From contig JAGTJL010000021.1 in the NCBI GenBank assembly GCA_020746875.1, forward strand, positions 1,116,001 to 1,180,000: a DNA stretch of 64,000 nt. The letters are read 5' to 3'. Below, piece after piece: positions 1-11,300 of the stretch. Below the pieces are notes generated by a model. That model saw only the letters and a program-made list of their open reading frames with translations, was not told where the DNA came from and ran no database searches. Numbering within the stretch: position 1 is the first letter of the stretch; each line of letters starts with the position of its first letter. Both the position numbers and the translations under genes were made by a program. The DNA comes from Rhexocercosporidium sp. MPI-PUGE-AT-0058. Taxonomy: Eukaryota > Ascomycota > Leotiomycetes > Helotiales.

Positions 1-577
1 GACCTAGATGCATAAACCGAACCAGATCCAGCTCGGCAACCGGATACAGCAGACAGTGGTATTGCTTGCCCAGCACATACGCTCCGCACAGCTGAATGAT
101 ATGTTGATGATTCAGCTGCTTGAGAATACGCATCTCTTCCAGATGATAGCTGGAGTTGGAGCGAGGCAGTGCTTCTGTTTTTCTCGCGAGTACCTTCCGC
201 TGACAAACGACCCGCGAGACGGTTGCGTGCGAGAAGCCAACAATTGAACTTTGCTTTGCAGAGGATGGGAGTGGGTATTCTGTGATGGGGAGTGTGGATG
301 TCGATGGGTCGAAAATAACGACGTCGGCTGGGCGGGTGAGCCCCCCTTTCCAGTTCCAGTTGCGGGACAGACGCCATTGTTGAATTGATGGATTGTCCTG
401 CCCGATGTCGCTGACGAGAGAACTGTCTATGGCAATTGTGCTGGCTGAGAAACGGGCAGACAATCCTTGGTTCGTATTGTACCTGCTCTCATTATAGGAG
501 TTTGCCTCTTCATTTGAACGTGAAGATGTCTCAGGACTTGCATGTGAGACTTCTCGTGACGTTGGTGACATAGACAT
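1..577 (-). CDS. Protein kinase domain protein, N-terminal part (truncated by window edge)
   Basis: The reading frame is open on the minus strand from an ATG at 577 to the left edge, giving 192 codons. The first 120 or so residues are Ser/Thr/Asn-rich and look disordered. After them comes the start of a eukaryotic protein kinase fold: a beta3-like segment with the candidate ATP-binding lysine (CQRKVLARK), an alpha-C helix with its glutamate (LEEMRILKQLNH), and the beta4/beta5 region (IIQLCGAYVLGKQYHCLLYP). The catalytic loop and DFG motif would lie outside the window, so activity cannot be judged. An in-frame ATG also occurs at 604, but the 577 site has the better context (A at -3). The cluster of NH-IIQL and VAELDL resembles fungal Ser/Thr kinases that phosphorylate unknown targets. 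No closer subfamily can be named. Confidence 0.72.
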   Translation of the reverse strand, partial: MSMSPTSREVSHASPETSSRSNEEANSYNESRYNTNQGLSARFSASTIAIDSSLVSDIGQDNPSIQQWRLSRNWNWKGGLTRPADVVIFDPSTSTLPITEYPLPSSAKQSSIVGFSHATVSRVVCQRKVLARKTEALPRSNSSYHLEEMRILKQLNHQHIIQLCGAYVLGKQYHCLLYPVAELDLVRFMHLG

Positions 578-667
578 GTTTAAGTCCAGAAATGTGTAAA
601 GCATAAGACAAAAATAAATTAATACAAATTAAAGAACGAAAGTTCCCCTACCATGGATTTAAAAAGT

Positions 668-1043
668 TTAAGCATGAAATGCTCGTGCCTCTCTTTGTGT
701 TTGGAGGCTCAGCGATAGGGCTGTTTTACTTTCGTTTCCATAGAAGCGCATGCCTTCGATTAATGCAGGGATTTGAAACCTTGAAGGATCCAAGGAGCCT
801 GCAGACCTCTGTATGAATCTTTGGTGTATAGTGTCGGAGAGCTCGCTCGTGATCTCAAGTCTTATTGGTTTCTTCCAAGGAATTTCCGTTCCTGGCGCGT
901 AAGTTCCAATCTGCAGGTAAGCGCCCACATGTTTCGGTCAGCGCTTCGTCAGTATCTATCTGTCGAGTCTGGTAGATAGTCTATTACATTTGGATATAAG
1001 CAAGCCGGAACATTTAATGTGTTTTCGTAAGGCATACTGCCAT
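668..1043 (-). CDS. Possible small two-exon gene, unknown protein of 82 aa
   Basis: I do not recognise this protein. A two-codon first exon (ATG GCA, 1043..1038) would join across a 127-nt intron (GTATGC donor, CTGAC branch-like site, CTGCAG acceptor) to an 81-codon exon at 910..668 that ends in TAA. The exon reads as plausible protein (for example IRLEITSELSDTIHQRF) with charged, non-repetitive sequence and no membrane segment. It lies 64 nt upstream of the kinase reading frame on the same strand, so it could instead be an upstream exon of that gene, although a stop codon separates them. The start and the very short first exon are weakly supported. Confidence 0.3.
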
Positions 1044-2111
1044 TTTTTTTTCGCTGCAATGGCGAAAGAAGCGCGCCCTGTGACGGTTGCTCCGCAGCCA
1101 AAATGCGAACAGCGAAGCTCTACATATTAGGCAAAAAGAAGGCGCAGCTTGAAATCAGGCTCGAGGCTTAATATCAGCGCGTGAACGGATTAAATGGACT
1201 CACGGATGCGAGATTGCCAGTTCATACCCCAGGTTTGCTTGGGTGTTCTGGTAAGGCTGTGCGTGCCAGTAGGGCGAACGGTAGCATGTGAGGTCAGAGT
1301 TGACCAATGGCCTCGCAAGGCAAAATCGCGAATGGTGCGGGGAGCGATGTCTTGTTCGTTGAAATTAGTGCACAGGCGAGTAGATGGTACGAATGGGGAT
1401 GTGATGCTACCACACCAAGTTTGTAAGGCAGCTTTCTACTCACAGGGTGGAGATCAATACTCGCGGTCTACTCAATGGCTCGTGAAATTGTTCACGGCTT
1501 CTCCAAAACAGTATTATTATTGTAGGACCGTAGAAATTTACATTAGACAGATTTTCTTCTGACTAGCTACCAGAAAGGGAAAAAAGTATACATCCTTCAA
1601 AATATCATACAAGGTTCCAGCTGTTTGTTAGCAAAGATTCTCTACAACGAACAAGCTCTACACACACATTGACCTCCGATCTGCTCTCCGAAGATTTTCG
1701 GACAGCAGAGGATGTGTGAATAAAGCTTGTAAAGGTGGGTGGTCATGGCTATCTACATCTGCACCTCTAATGAGGTGAAAATCATCAAAGCCAACACACC
1801 TAACGTATATTTGTTACACATTCTGATGAAAATGTGGAAACGAGACAGATTGTCATGTCAGATGACGTTCTGTCTTAACATGTGGCGAATTGCCATGGAG
1901 AGCTGCTTGACAAGTCAGATATAGCAGTTCTTGTTTTATTCACCACGAGTTCAATTGCGCAGTGAATTAATGGACGGGTAGACTTACCACAAATAGCAGT
2001 TTGGAAATTGGATCAGCCATTCGCGGAACGTATATTGCATGTAGAAAACCGGCAACAAAGAGAAATACACAGCCGTTTGTTTGTTGATCAGCTTCCAGAT
2101 GCCACGCCGAG
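1044..2111. other. Intergenic region, no gene seen
   Basis: The only reading frame of note (1194-1562, plus strand) has no recognisable domain and a Cys/Arg-rich composition expected of chance frames. I see no RNA gene or repeat. The stretch holds the 3' flank of the EST1-like gene and, on the left, the upstream region of the small gene or kinase. Confidence 0.5.
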
Positions 2112-5100
2112 TCAAGCTAGGGCTGGCTCGGTCTTGATGGATGATGTTGAGAACCTCCTAGCGCCGCTGTCATATTGGATCCATTCTCCCAAAGCCCCAA
2201 TGCGGCAGGCGAGCCACAGTATGCGCTCTTTACGGTTATCAGTCATTGAAGCGGCTTCGAGGCACTTCTCAGCATCGTCGATCTTGTCGTTCAAGAACCA
2301 TTTCTCGGGAAAGTAGCCATCTGCCCACAGCAGACCTCGCATAGCGAAGTCTTCCGGGAAAGGTCGCACGTCGTTTTTGGCTGGTAATGGGAAGTCGGTG
2401 CTTTCAATTCGAGCCTGTGTTGAGTAAGGCGCTAGTAATGTGTTCAGCATCACTGTCAGCGACTGCCACGGGAATGACTTTTCCAGCAACTTCATTGCAC
2501 GAGGATGCCTTGCCAGATGGTACATGAACACGAGTGTCACATGGATAAATGGCAAGACATTGGGATCGCCAATTCTATGAAGGACGATTTCCAACGTCTC
2601 GTTACTCAAGTGCTGTGCTCGCTGGAAGGACTTCATCGCAAGACTATCATCACCAGCCATCTCAACATCGGGTTCGCTAGCGGGATTCTCCGTCATTACT
2701 TGAACTACCGGGTTGTCCTTAGATGCGAACCCAAGCATTGCCACACTGTTAGCTACAGCGATGTAATAGCCTTGCTCCCTGAACTTTCTTGTGACTCGCC
2801 CGATCTGATTGTCCAGTAAATCGAGGAATTCCTTGACTGTGAAGTCGAATTTCTCGATATCCCGGTTCGTGAACAACAAGCCATGAGCTTTGACGAATGC
2901 TGTATCTAGAGGTGGAAGTCTGTATTGTCCATGGGCGTTGTCTGAGTTTAAGACTGGCTCGAAGAGCGTCAAGATACTTTCCTTTGCCGAGGTGAATGGG
3001 ATGATTACACAGAGTGATTTCGCATAGTAGAAAAGCTGTTGCAAAGCGTTCGGTCTGGCGAGAATGGCAAGATGGTGGTACAAGCGACCAGTGGTTGGAG
3101 CCTTATCAGAAGCCTTCGAATACCAATGCCTTGCGACACCAGTCCAGACCTCTCGGTCACGAATGTCATCATCTTCGATGGCCATTCGGTATCTGCCAAG
3201 ATCCCCTAAACACTCAATCCATGTATCCTCAAATGCTGGGACAGTTTCGTACAAGAGGGCCATCATAGAGTAGGCCAAGTAGATGAAGGCGAGCATATGG
3301 TCAAGCGAAGCTGGTAGTCTGTGCCGTAGAAGCTCCAGGAAGGAGTGAATGCCATGTCTCCACATGCGAGCTGGCATCGCGTACTTGGAAGCCAATCGCC
3401 TTAATGCAGGTGAGGCGGACGGATGTTGACTCGCAAGGAAGAAATCATGGTGCTCATGGAGCAGCGTTCTATGCAGCGCAATGAGGGCCTGCCTGATTTG
3501 AGGAGTTAGTATGCACTTTTCAGATGTACCTTAAGATGTTAAAAGGCTAACCATTGTTCGTTGTTCAATTTAGGCTGAGATGTAGGATCTGCTTGGGCGA
3601 GCGTGGCTTGCTTATTGTCGACTTCGATACACTTGGCTTCAACCATCACTAGTGAAGAAGTTAGAACACAATTGACTCAAGAGCCTCATTTCAAGCGACT
3701 TAAAAATGAAAGATCTCAAAATCATTAGCGAGTGGGTAAAAGAATTAAATTACCTAAGCCTGCATATATACCCTTGACTTCCGCAACGAGTTGTTCCTGG
3801 CTGATAGGTCGTGTCTCTGGTTGCATGATGATATCATAACTGTCGTCTCGAGTAGGCAAGTTTTGGAATGATGAGTTCCTGCCAAGAATTGTGGGCCCAG
3901 CCTGCGGACTTTGAGCATTTCTTGAAGCTTGAGCTGTTGTTGCCGGAAAAGATTTTCTCGGGCGAGGCTGAAGCGCTTGCGCTCGTGATCTTTGAGCTTG
4001 TATACTCGCAATATTAGAAGGGTCGACGAAAGATGTCTTTGCAATGGGCGTTGTGTCCTCTGTCCATAATTGTTGCTTGCTAGAAGGTTTTGGTCTCGCG
4101 TCAACAAACATTTCCTGTTCACTTGCAGCATATTGTCCAGAGGTAGGCCTTGCTTTTGAGCGTCTTGGAGGTGACTCATCCGTGTCACGATGTGGACTCG
4201 CAGACCCAGTAGAGATGCCCCCTCCAAGCGCGGCCCTCTTTCTAGGCTGTTCAGTTGAAGCCTGGCCTTCATCCGCATCTTGCATGTCAAAATCCCCCCG
4301 ACTGCCTTGCGGCGGGCTGATGTTCAAAGTACCCATTCCAGAAAGAGACCGTGGCGCAAGAGCCGGTGACGAAAGTGGTCGCTTGCCTGCCAGCGGGGGT
4401 GGATCAGGCTGCCCAGAATTGGGGTCGTGGTCATTGGGTTTCCTCGGTGAAGAGTCGTCCTTTGTTGGCCTGCAATGCTGTCAGCCTCATTCTTTTGAGC
4501 AGGCTACATGCTCCGTGACGTAGTTCGCAAGGCTGCGGCCCAAGAAAGCTGCCTGGTTAACTGCCTGGAGACACTCACTTTTTTTCTCTGCTCTCCTGTA
4601 TGTATGCACGTTTGGAATCTAGAAGGACATCGCCGTTCTCAGCAAAGGCAAGCCGGTTCCGATGGTCAGTCTGAGCATGTTCCCACAATGTGTTTTCTGA
4701 GGCAAAGATGCGCCGGTCGGCACAGAATGTACAGCTCCATGTGTTGTGAGTAGTCTTATGGTTCCGCCGCTGGTGATCTCTCCACCGGACGTCGACATCA
4801 ACAACCGGCTGCCGCTGCATCTCTAGCACACATATCGATGTTTAGCATAGGTCCGTGAAGGAGTAAATGCGCGAGTAGAAGGGGGCTGGTTGTAGTTGCG
4901 TGGCTGTGGCTGTGGTTGTGGTTGTGGTTGTGGTTGTGTTTGCGCGATTGGTGAAACAGAATGGAAAGGTGGGGTTGGTCGACTTCCCACTCTCACTCCA
5001 CTTAGTGAAAGAGAGAAAGTTCGAAGGTAGCCCCGCACAGCCCAGGCTGACAAAGGATGACACTTCCTTGTACCACCTGACCTTGAGGCCACCTGACCAT

Positions 5101-5305
5101 AATGCCACCTGACCCAAGGGCAGACACGCACGTGCACATCGATCAGAGGGCAAAGGGCAGGGAGAAGAGGGAAAGCTCAGTACTTACGGGGTTTCCCATT
5201 ATTGGTCTTGCTATTATTTGTATTGGCTGGCTCCAAGAAAATGGCAGTCGGATGGGCCGAGTCAAGTGACTCTTTGGAAATGGGGGTGGGGTGGTCCAAG
5301 TCCAT
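2112..5305 (-). CDS. EST1/SMG7-like protein with N-terminal C2H2 zinc finger
   Basis: Five exons give 851 aa: 5305..5188, 4822..4579, 4469..3754, 3648..3552 and 3492..2112; all junction phases agree. Residues about 68-95 hold a C2H2 finger (CTFC then HAQTDH). Residues about 115-360 are Pro/Ser/Arg-rich and look disordered. The rest is an Est1/SMG5-7-type helical region: EAKCIEVDNK, then LNNEQWQALIALHRTLLHEH, then KYAMPARMWRHGIHSF, and the 14-3-3-like TPR segment with YHHLAILARPNALQQLFYYA. This family acts in telomerase recruitment (Est1) and nonsense-mediated decay (SMG5/6/7). There is no PIN nuclease domain, so it is closer to SMG7/EST1 than to SMG6. The first intron is long (365 nt) and carries a TGGTTG-rich repeat. 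The exon 1 assignment rests on splice phase only; if wrong, the start could be the Met at 4820. Confidence 0.85.
4895..4940. repeat. TGGCTG/TGGTTG hexamer microsatellite inside intron 1 of the EST1-like gene
   Basis: About six copies of a GGTTGT-type hexamer, beginning with two GGCTGT variants. On the gene strand it would encode Gln-Pro repeats, but that frame runs into a stop before the next exon, so I place it in the intron. Confidence 0.8.
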
Positions 5306-8300
5306 GATGCAAGATAAATAGGTCGGTAAACCGTCGATACAGCAGCAGCCGGAAACAAGAAAACTGCTTGACTGAATAGAGTGAGCTTGATCGATTGAGG
5401 AACTGATGAGATGAGAGGAGACGGAAATGCGAAAGGGGCATCTGGTACTTAAACCTGTATTTACTGCCAGAATGGACCAGTCGGCTCGGGGAGGGGAGAT
5501 GTGTGCATGCGGCTCTAAAGGGGATGCGAACCGCTGGTTCGCAATTCGTGTGGTTTGCCTCATGCGATTTCATGGTCTCTCGCACCCCAAATGGGAATGT
5601 TCGCTCGATTTTTGTTATCCCCACGTCTGTCGCCTGCTCTCACCGAGAGCGCTGGATGAGAAGGCCCCATAGGTGCCAAGGCGGAGGCGAGGCTGGCTAT
5701 TCCCACCCCCCCTTTAATCCAGCACCCCCCTCCATGTTCCAGTCAGCCCGCCCCTGTGTCTGTGTCACAAACCTATCCTCCAAGGTGTCCATATAAGGAC
5801 ACCGATGGCGACGGGCAAAGACATCAAAGATACACGACATAACCCCAAATGACCCCCCCATGAGCTATCCACTACGGGACCGTGAGTATAAACATAACAG
5901 ACAGAGCGCCCCCCCTGGGGACCTTGCTTGCATGGCTGATGCTGATGTGATGTCCGATATGATGTGCATGTGTGCGAAATCCACTGGGGCAATTTCCGCC
6001 AGAAACTGGGCGACCTTTCATGCTTTATCCTGCAGGGCTGGCGGCTCTTTACTGTTTTGCTTTTTCCCCAATCATTGCCAACTTCTTATGCACAAGGCCT
6101 AGGAAATGGTTGCATGTTCGACGCCCCAAGTCTTGATGCGACCTTTACCCGTGCTAGCCACCTGCATCAAGACAAATGCAAATGATGCCATCTCAACATG
6201 ACTAAACCCGTAGAACAAGACCGCAGCAGCATCCGTTGCCTCTTGAGCCTCATCCACTGGTCGCCACTGTTTCCCGAACCATCTATAAATGCTCCCACTC
6301 TCTGGCCTTGCTGTGGGAACTTGGTAGGAGCCCTCGGGGCTAGCTGCAACCCGACAGCCTGTCCTCTCTAGGATGAAGGGCCTTTGGCCAAAACCAGCCA
6401 ACTATATCACTGCCAGCTTGCCAGCTGATACCGAACACTCATTCACGCTCAGCCAAAACCGCCTTATTCTCTCCCAGATGAACATTGTTGGGCCACAATG
6501 AGCGATTAGGCATTCTTCAAAATCCCATTGCGCCGACAGAACGAGGCATGTTTACGAAGGAACACATTGTAGCCATCAATGGTCACCAGGCTGACACATA
6601 TCAGTGCAAGATTTCAGCTCTCCAGTAAGCACTTACACGAATTCCGAAAGTGTGCTGCATGATTCTGTGTACTTTGTATGACCAGGTAGACAACCATCCC
6701 CCCTTTCCCTAAGCGAGTCGCAGCCTTGTCTAAAGTAAACATCTAATTGTTTCATGTAGACATTGGTTTATGTTGGAAGTAAGTATACTCTACGTCGAAT
6801 CTTACAACAATTATTGCCATGAAGTGGGGAGTCAGCATTCGCCAGCTTGCGCACCTACTTGAGGTGTCTGACCGAGCATCAAAACGCATAAAGATATCAT
6901 GCCTCCCAGTCCAGGAACCACCACCAAGAAAAGGGTTTGGTATTATACAGTAAGAGCTGGACCTTTTTGGGAATCTTCTGGCCAATCGACCCGGATTTGG
7001 TTACTAAATATTATTCTTGTATTGTTATAATAAGAAAGACATATCATCTATTCTACGTTCCGTAACTGGTTTCTCTCCGTCGACCCAGGTCCATGCCAAT
7101 CAGGCCAGCATGACTTCCGAAAGAAAATGACTTCAGTCTGGCTGTTGACAGCGTCCACAATACCGGTTGGTACCTTGGGGTGTGGTAACCCTAGCACCCT
7201 GGAAGCTCCGAGTCAAATGGCAGTCATATCAGGGCCATCATCTATCGGGCACCCTCTAGGAATTGTCCACGTACAGTTTTGTGGAGGGAGATGGTTTTAC
7301 ATGAAGCTGTAAGGCAATGGAGACCCAGCACAGAGGTATGTATGCTGACGTTGGGACTGTACTTGCTCCAAATCATCGGTTTCCTTGGAGCCCGTCCTGG
7401 CATACCACAATAGACAGGGCTTATCGAAATCCCCACCCCTTTGGAGTTCCAAGACAGAACGTCCATCTGCGGTGAATGGATAGCGACAGCAGGGTGCAGG
7501 ACAGGTCGTGATCTACCTCCGTGGGAACCTGCACCTCCATAACATATGCAGCTTCTGCGTGTTCCCCTCACCGTCTCCGGGAGAGACGGAAAATGCTCAT
7601 CGACGACCCCGCTTTGATCTTCACCGCAGCATCATATGGCAAACGTTCATACAGATTCTATAAGGCAAACACAGTACCAAACTACTTAAAGCAAGGGAAC
7701 CCAGAATACGCCCGCCTCATCAAGTGAGATGCCTTCACGTTGCCGGGGTCTTGGATAAGGCGGGCCCTTTCCTCGCACTGTCCATGTCATTCACTCTCTG
7801 CGCCGCGCTGAGGCCACTTACAGACTTCGGTGCGTCGGTTACCCTAACTACGGACACTCGAAGCCGCTTCCCCGAAAGACTTGTTAGGAAATTGCAGTTA
7901 CGACAGCATGAATTCTTACTGGTTGACAGAATCCAAAATTCTGCGGGAAAGGACATCACAGCAGCCAACGAAATTGCGCCTTATTCCCAAAATCACCGAA
8001 AATGTGTTGGCAGTTGTGCCAAATTCCCCAACTTGACAAGTAAGTTCGACTTTGATGCATTGCTCGTTTTCGATGTGTACCCCTTGTTTCGGATGATCCT
8101 ATTCATCTCTTCGCACTCCTCATAGGTGGGGATTTGAACGTGGCTGAGTGGCCTACGTACTGTGTGAAGGCATCCGAATTATGATTTGGCATCATCAGCA
8201 AGCACCGCGCGGTCCAGCAAGCTGGGTTTCAACGACCCATCAGAGTTTTATTTTTAGGTTCCAGCAGCAGATGCTATCATCTAAATGATTGCGACTCTGA

Positions 8301-11300
8301 TTGTGGAACTACTCAAGTCGAGAAAGAAGGTGTTAGTTACTCATTCGGTGGTTTTGCCGGTGTGCGAAGCTCCAAGAGTCAGCCCTACAACTCTCATGAG
8401 TAATTATCCCGCGGTTGGCAATTTCGGCATTTTTAGCGAGTCAGGAAGTGTCAAGTCAGGATCAAAGCATTGGCTTTAGAGATCTGTCCGATTCATCGTC
8501 TCGTTGCGCTCCAGAAGTCTGCCACTTCTCACGACCTATCATATTGTTTCCCCCTGATGTACGGGATTCGGGAAGGCTGGCTGCATGAAAGTCACCGAAA
8601 GCAGCTGAAGACGCCGACAAGAAGGATTCAAATGCTGCTGAGGTAGACAGGTTGATGATTCTGAAGCATTGAAAGCCGAGTGGCTGACATCAAATCTTAC
8701 ATGAGGGGCACGATCAGCTTCTCTACGAAAGGCATCCAGCAAATCCGTTACCTATAATACCAAACGGCCAGTACTTTGGAACGGATGATACTTTCCATAT
8801 CAATCATTGGCATCACCAATTCTCGTCTCCTAAAGAAGTCACTGTCAGGTGCAGTTTCCGACCAGCTGACATTCATGGGCTCGAAGTCATTCGCTTACTG
8901 TTCCAGTAACTGCAGCCGAGGCTGCCAATATCCCTTTCCTTCCTTCATACTTCGCATTTATAAACTCGTTCAAATATCTTTCAGAAAAACCGGTGAAGAG
9001 TCTCGCTTCTCGGTACGAGACGGCTAGAAACTTTTCTCTTGATGGCAAAGTGCATTGTCCAGCCTGGTTGGCCCGGTTGAAATGGCAGATACCCGATAAC
9101 CGAGCCGTTCAGCAGAACCCGGGGCTTATCATCTGCTTTCTCGAAAGCTTTGGACAGTAGTGTGATTGCCTCACCAAATTAACTTCCTTTTTGAATCGAC
9201 CGTGCGTGAGGGATTTCTCGCTGCCTATTAATTACTGAACAAAAGGACCGGGTATCCCCCACGGCACGGCTGTCAGATCGGACCATGGGAACTCACCAAG
9301 GTTCCATTGGGACTCATCAAATTGCTGCTTCGTTTTGTTTAATCGAATCCCTGTTATATTCGCACATTGTTTTGTTCCTCTGTTCATTACGTCGTCGCTT
9401 GTGATACTGTAATTAGAGAGGTTTTTCTTCGTTGCGCGGAAAATGTAGGAAGCACTCTTGTTCTACTGTATGAAAGTTAACCGAGCCAATGAAGACATAT
9501 CGGTTATGTCCGGCCAGAGGACGACATCCACCACTCAACCTCAACCTCAACGTCTAAGCCTCAGATGATCGTTGGGAGCTGCGTTTTCAGCAGGGTCAGA
9601 ATTTGCCCCTGAGTTTGCTTTTTCTACTTCCTTGATTACTATTTAATCTTCCTGTGCGGATTGGCTCGAAAGATTTAAGAGCATCGACAAAATTTGAGGG
9701 ATTTTTGCCAAGCTACCAGCAGAGGTGGCGAAGCGAGTGATATATTGACATGTCGCCTTCCAATTCATAAACACCAGAGTGCTGAACCGCTTCTTTTTGC
9801 ATTATTTGCCGCTTCCAAGCTTCTATCTCAAATATGTGTCAGATCTTTAATCCAACGACACATCTTCATTCTCTATCTCGTTGCTGATACGCTAGTTTAC
9901 GGCTGTCTTCCTAACTCTTGGGCCAGGCTGCCATCTCCTTATGATCGCAATCTAGCTACCTGCATTACGTCTTCTCGAGACTTTTCGGTCACATTGCGGA
10001 CGCAGCTGGGTACTATCGCCATCCATTCAAGCTCTCCGTTACTCTTATCACCGAAGTGTGACCTACCGCCACCCAGGAACTCAAAGAATTATCTCGTCCA
10101 TGGACCAAGACACGAGCGGACAGGGACTGCAACAAATCAGCGTAGCGTCCAGGCTTCACTAGTGCGTACATCATCTCATCGAGTCACCCAGACTCATCAT
10201 CTCTCCCAGCGTCACATCCCATCAATGCTCACCGGTCAATTTCCACTTTCAGCCAATGGTCCCGTCGCCACTCGCCCTTCGCACCCGGTCATTCAATAGA
10301 GAGCAAATGTGATCTCTTGGATCGTATCTGCCTCGCTCTCTAGCGGTGACTTCTCCATCAATCACACCCCCGGAGACTTTACGATTTGAAACTGCTGTCT
10401 TGCGAGGCGAGGTTGGTGCTCTCCCAGCGAAGCTGCAGCCATGACGGCAGGACTGCTGAAGAGGGCGGCAGCACCTTGCTTTTTTTAAAGAAAAGCTCCG
10501 ACCGAGTACGGGTGGTGGAAGATCCATCGAAAAATGGACTCAGGAATGTCGCTGCCTCGTGCAAGAAGCTTTGCTATTGGGAGGCAGAAGTCGGTGTAGA
10601 CTTGGAGGCTGTCAATTAGGAAATGATGCTTGTCGGTTATTGGTAAGAGAGGAACCGTGTGAATAGCAGAAGCTGGGCGGACATACCTAGTCTAGACCTT
10701 AGGCACCGAGATAATTCATTGCCTTCCTTTACGACGTGTTTCAACCAGAGGACTATTATAGTCAAGTGACTCCAGAGCTAAACCGAAGAAAAAAGCATGG
10801 CACATCATTATGTAACATTGCAACAATCACAACCATATAATACATGCAGGTTAACACGAGGCTGTGTCTAATCTAATCGGTCTTGTTGAGCAACATGTTA
10901 TAAAGGGGGAGTGGGAGTCAAAACCTTAAAGGTTAGATGTTAGATTTAGGCAAGGAAATAAAATTTATAATCCTAGGAAATAAAGACACCTATAGTCAAG
11001 TATTATACGTATTTCTACTAATTATTGCGAGCCAATGTCAAGTTGCGCCTATGCCCTAAAGTAAGGCGGGAAGCTACGTATCTTAGGACGTTTTTTACTT
11101 TTCGTTCGGTGTCGATCATTTTTCTTAGCACGTGCCCTTGTCAAGACATAGATAGAGTTTTAGAACGCAGTGTTCTTTCACAGTCCGTTCAAGTTTAAGG
11201 CTGTAGCTTGAATTCAATTCGGGAGTTTAATTTTCTAATTCCCCTATGGTTGGTACTGCTCTCATTGAAGACGGATGATCCCGTGATGTGCATGCATCCA

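Noticed and set aside
4823..5137. Gln-Pro repeat protein encoded through the TGGTTG repeat
   Set aside because: The frame ends before the next exon and is better explained as an intron of the EST1-like gene.
8125..8230. tRNA-like pieces: a perfect A-box (TGGCTGAGTGG), and later a GGGT/ACCC stem with a seven-base TTCAACG loop followed by a T run
   Set aside because: The acceptor stem does not pair and the spacing is too long for a normal tRNA.
9694..10299. Open frame of 201 codons on the plus strand
   Set aside because: No domain, a composition typical of chance frames, and no splice context.
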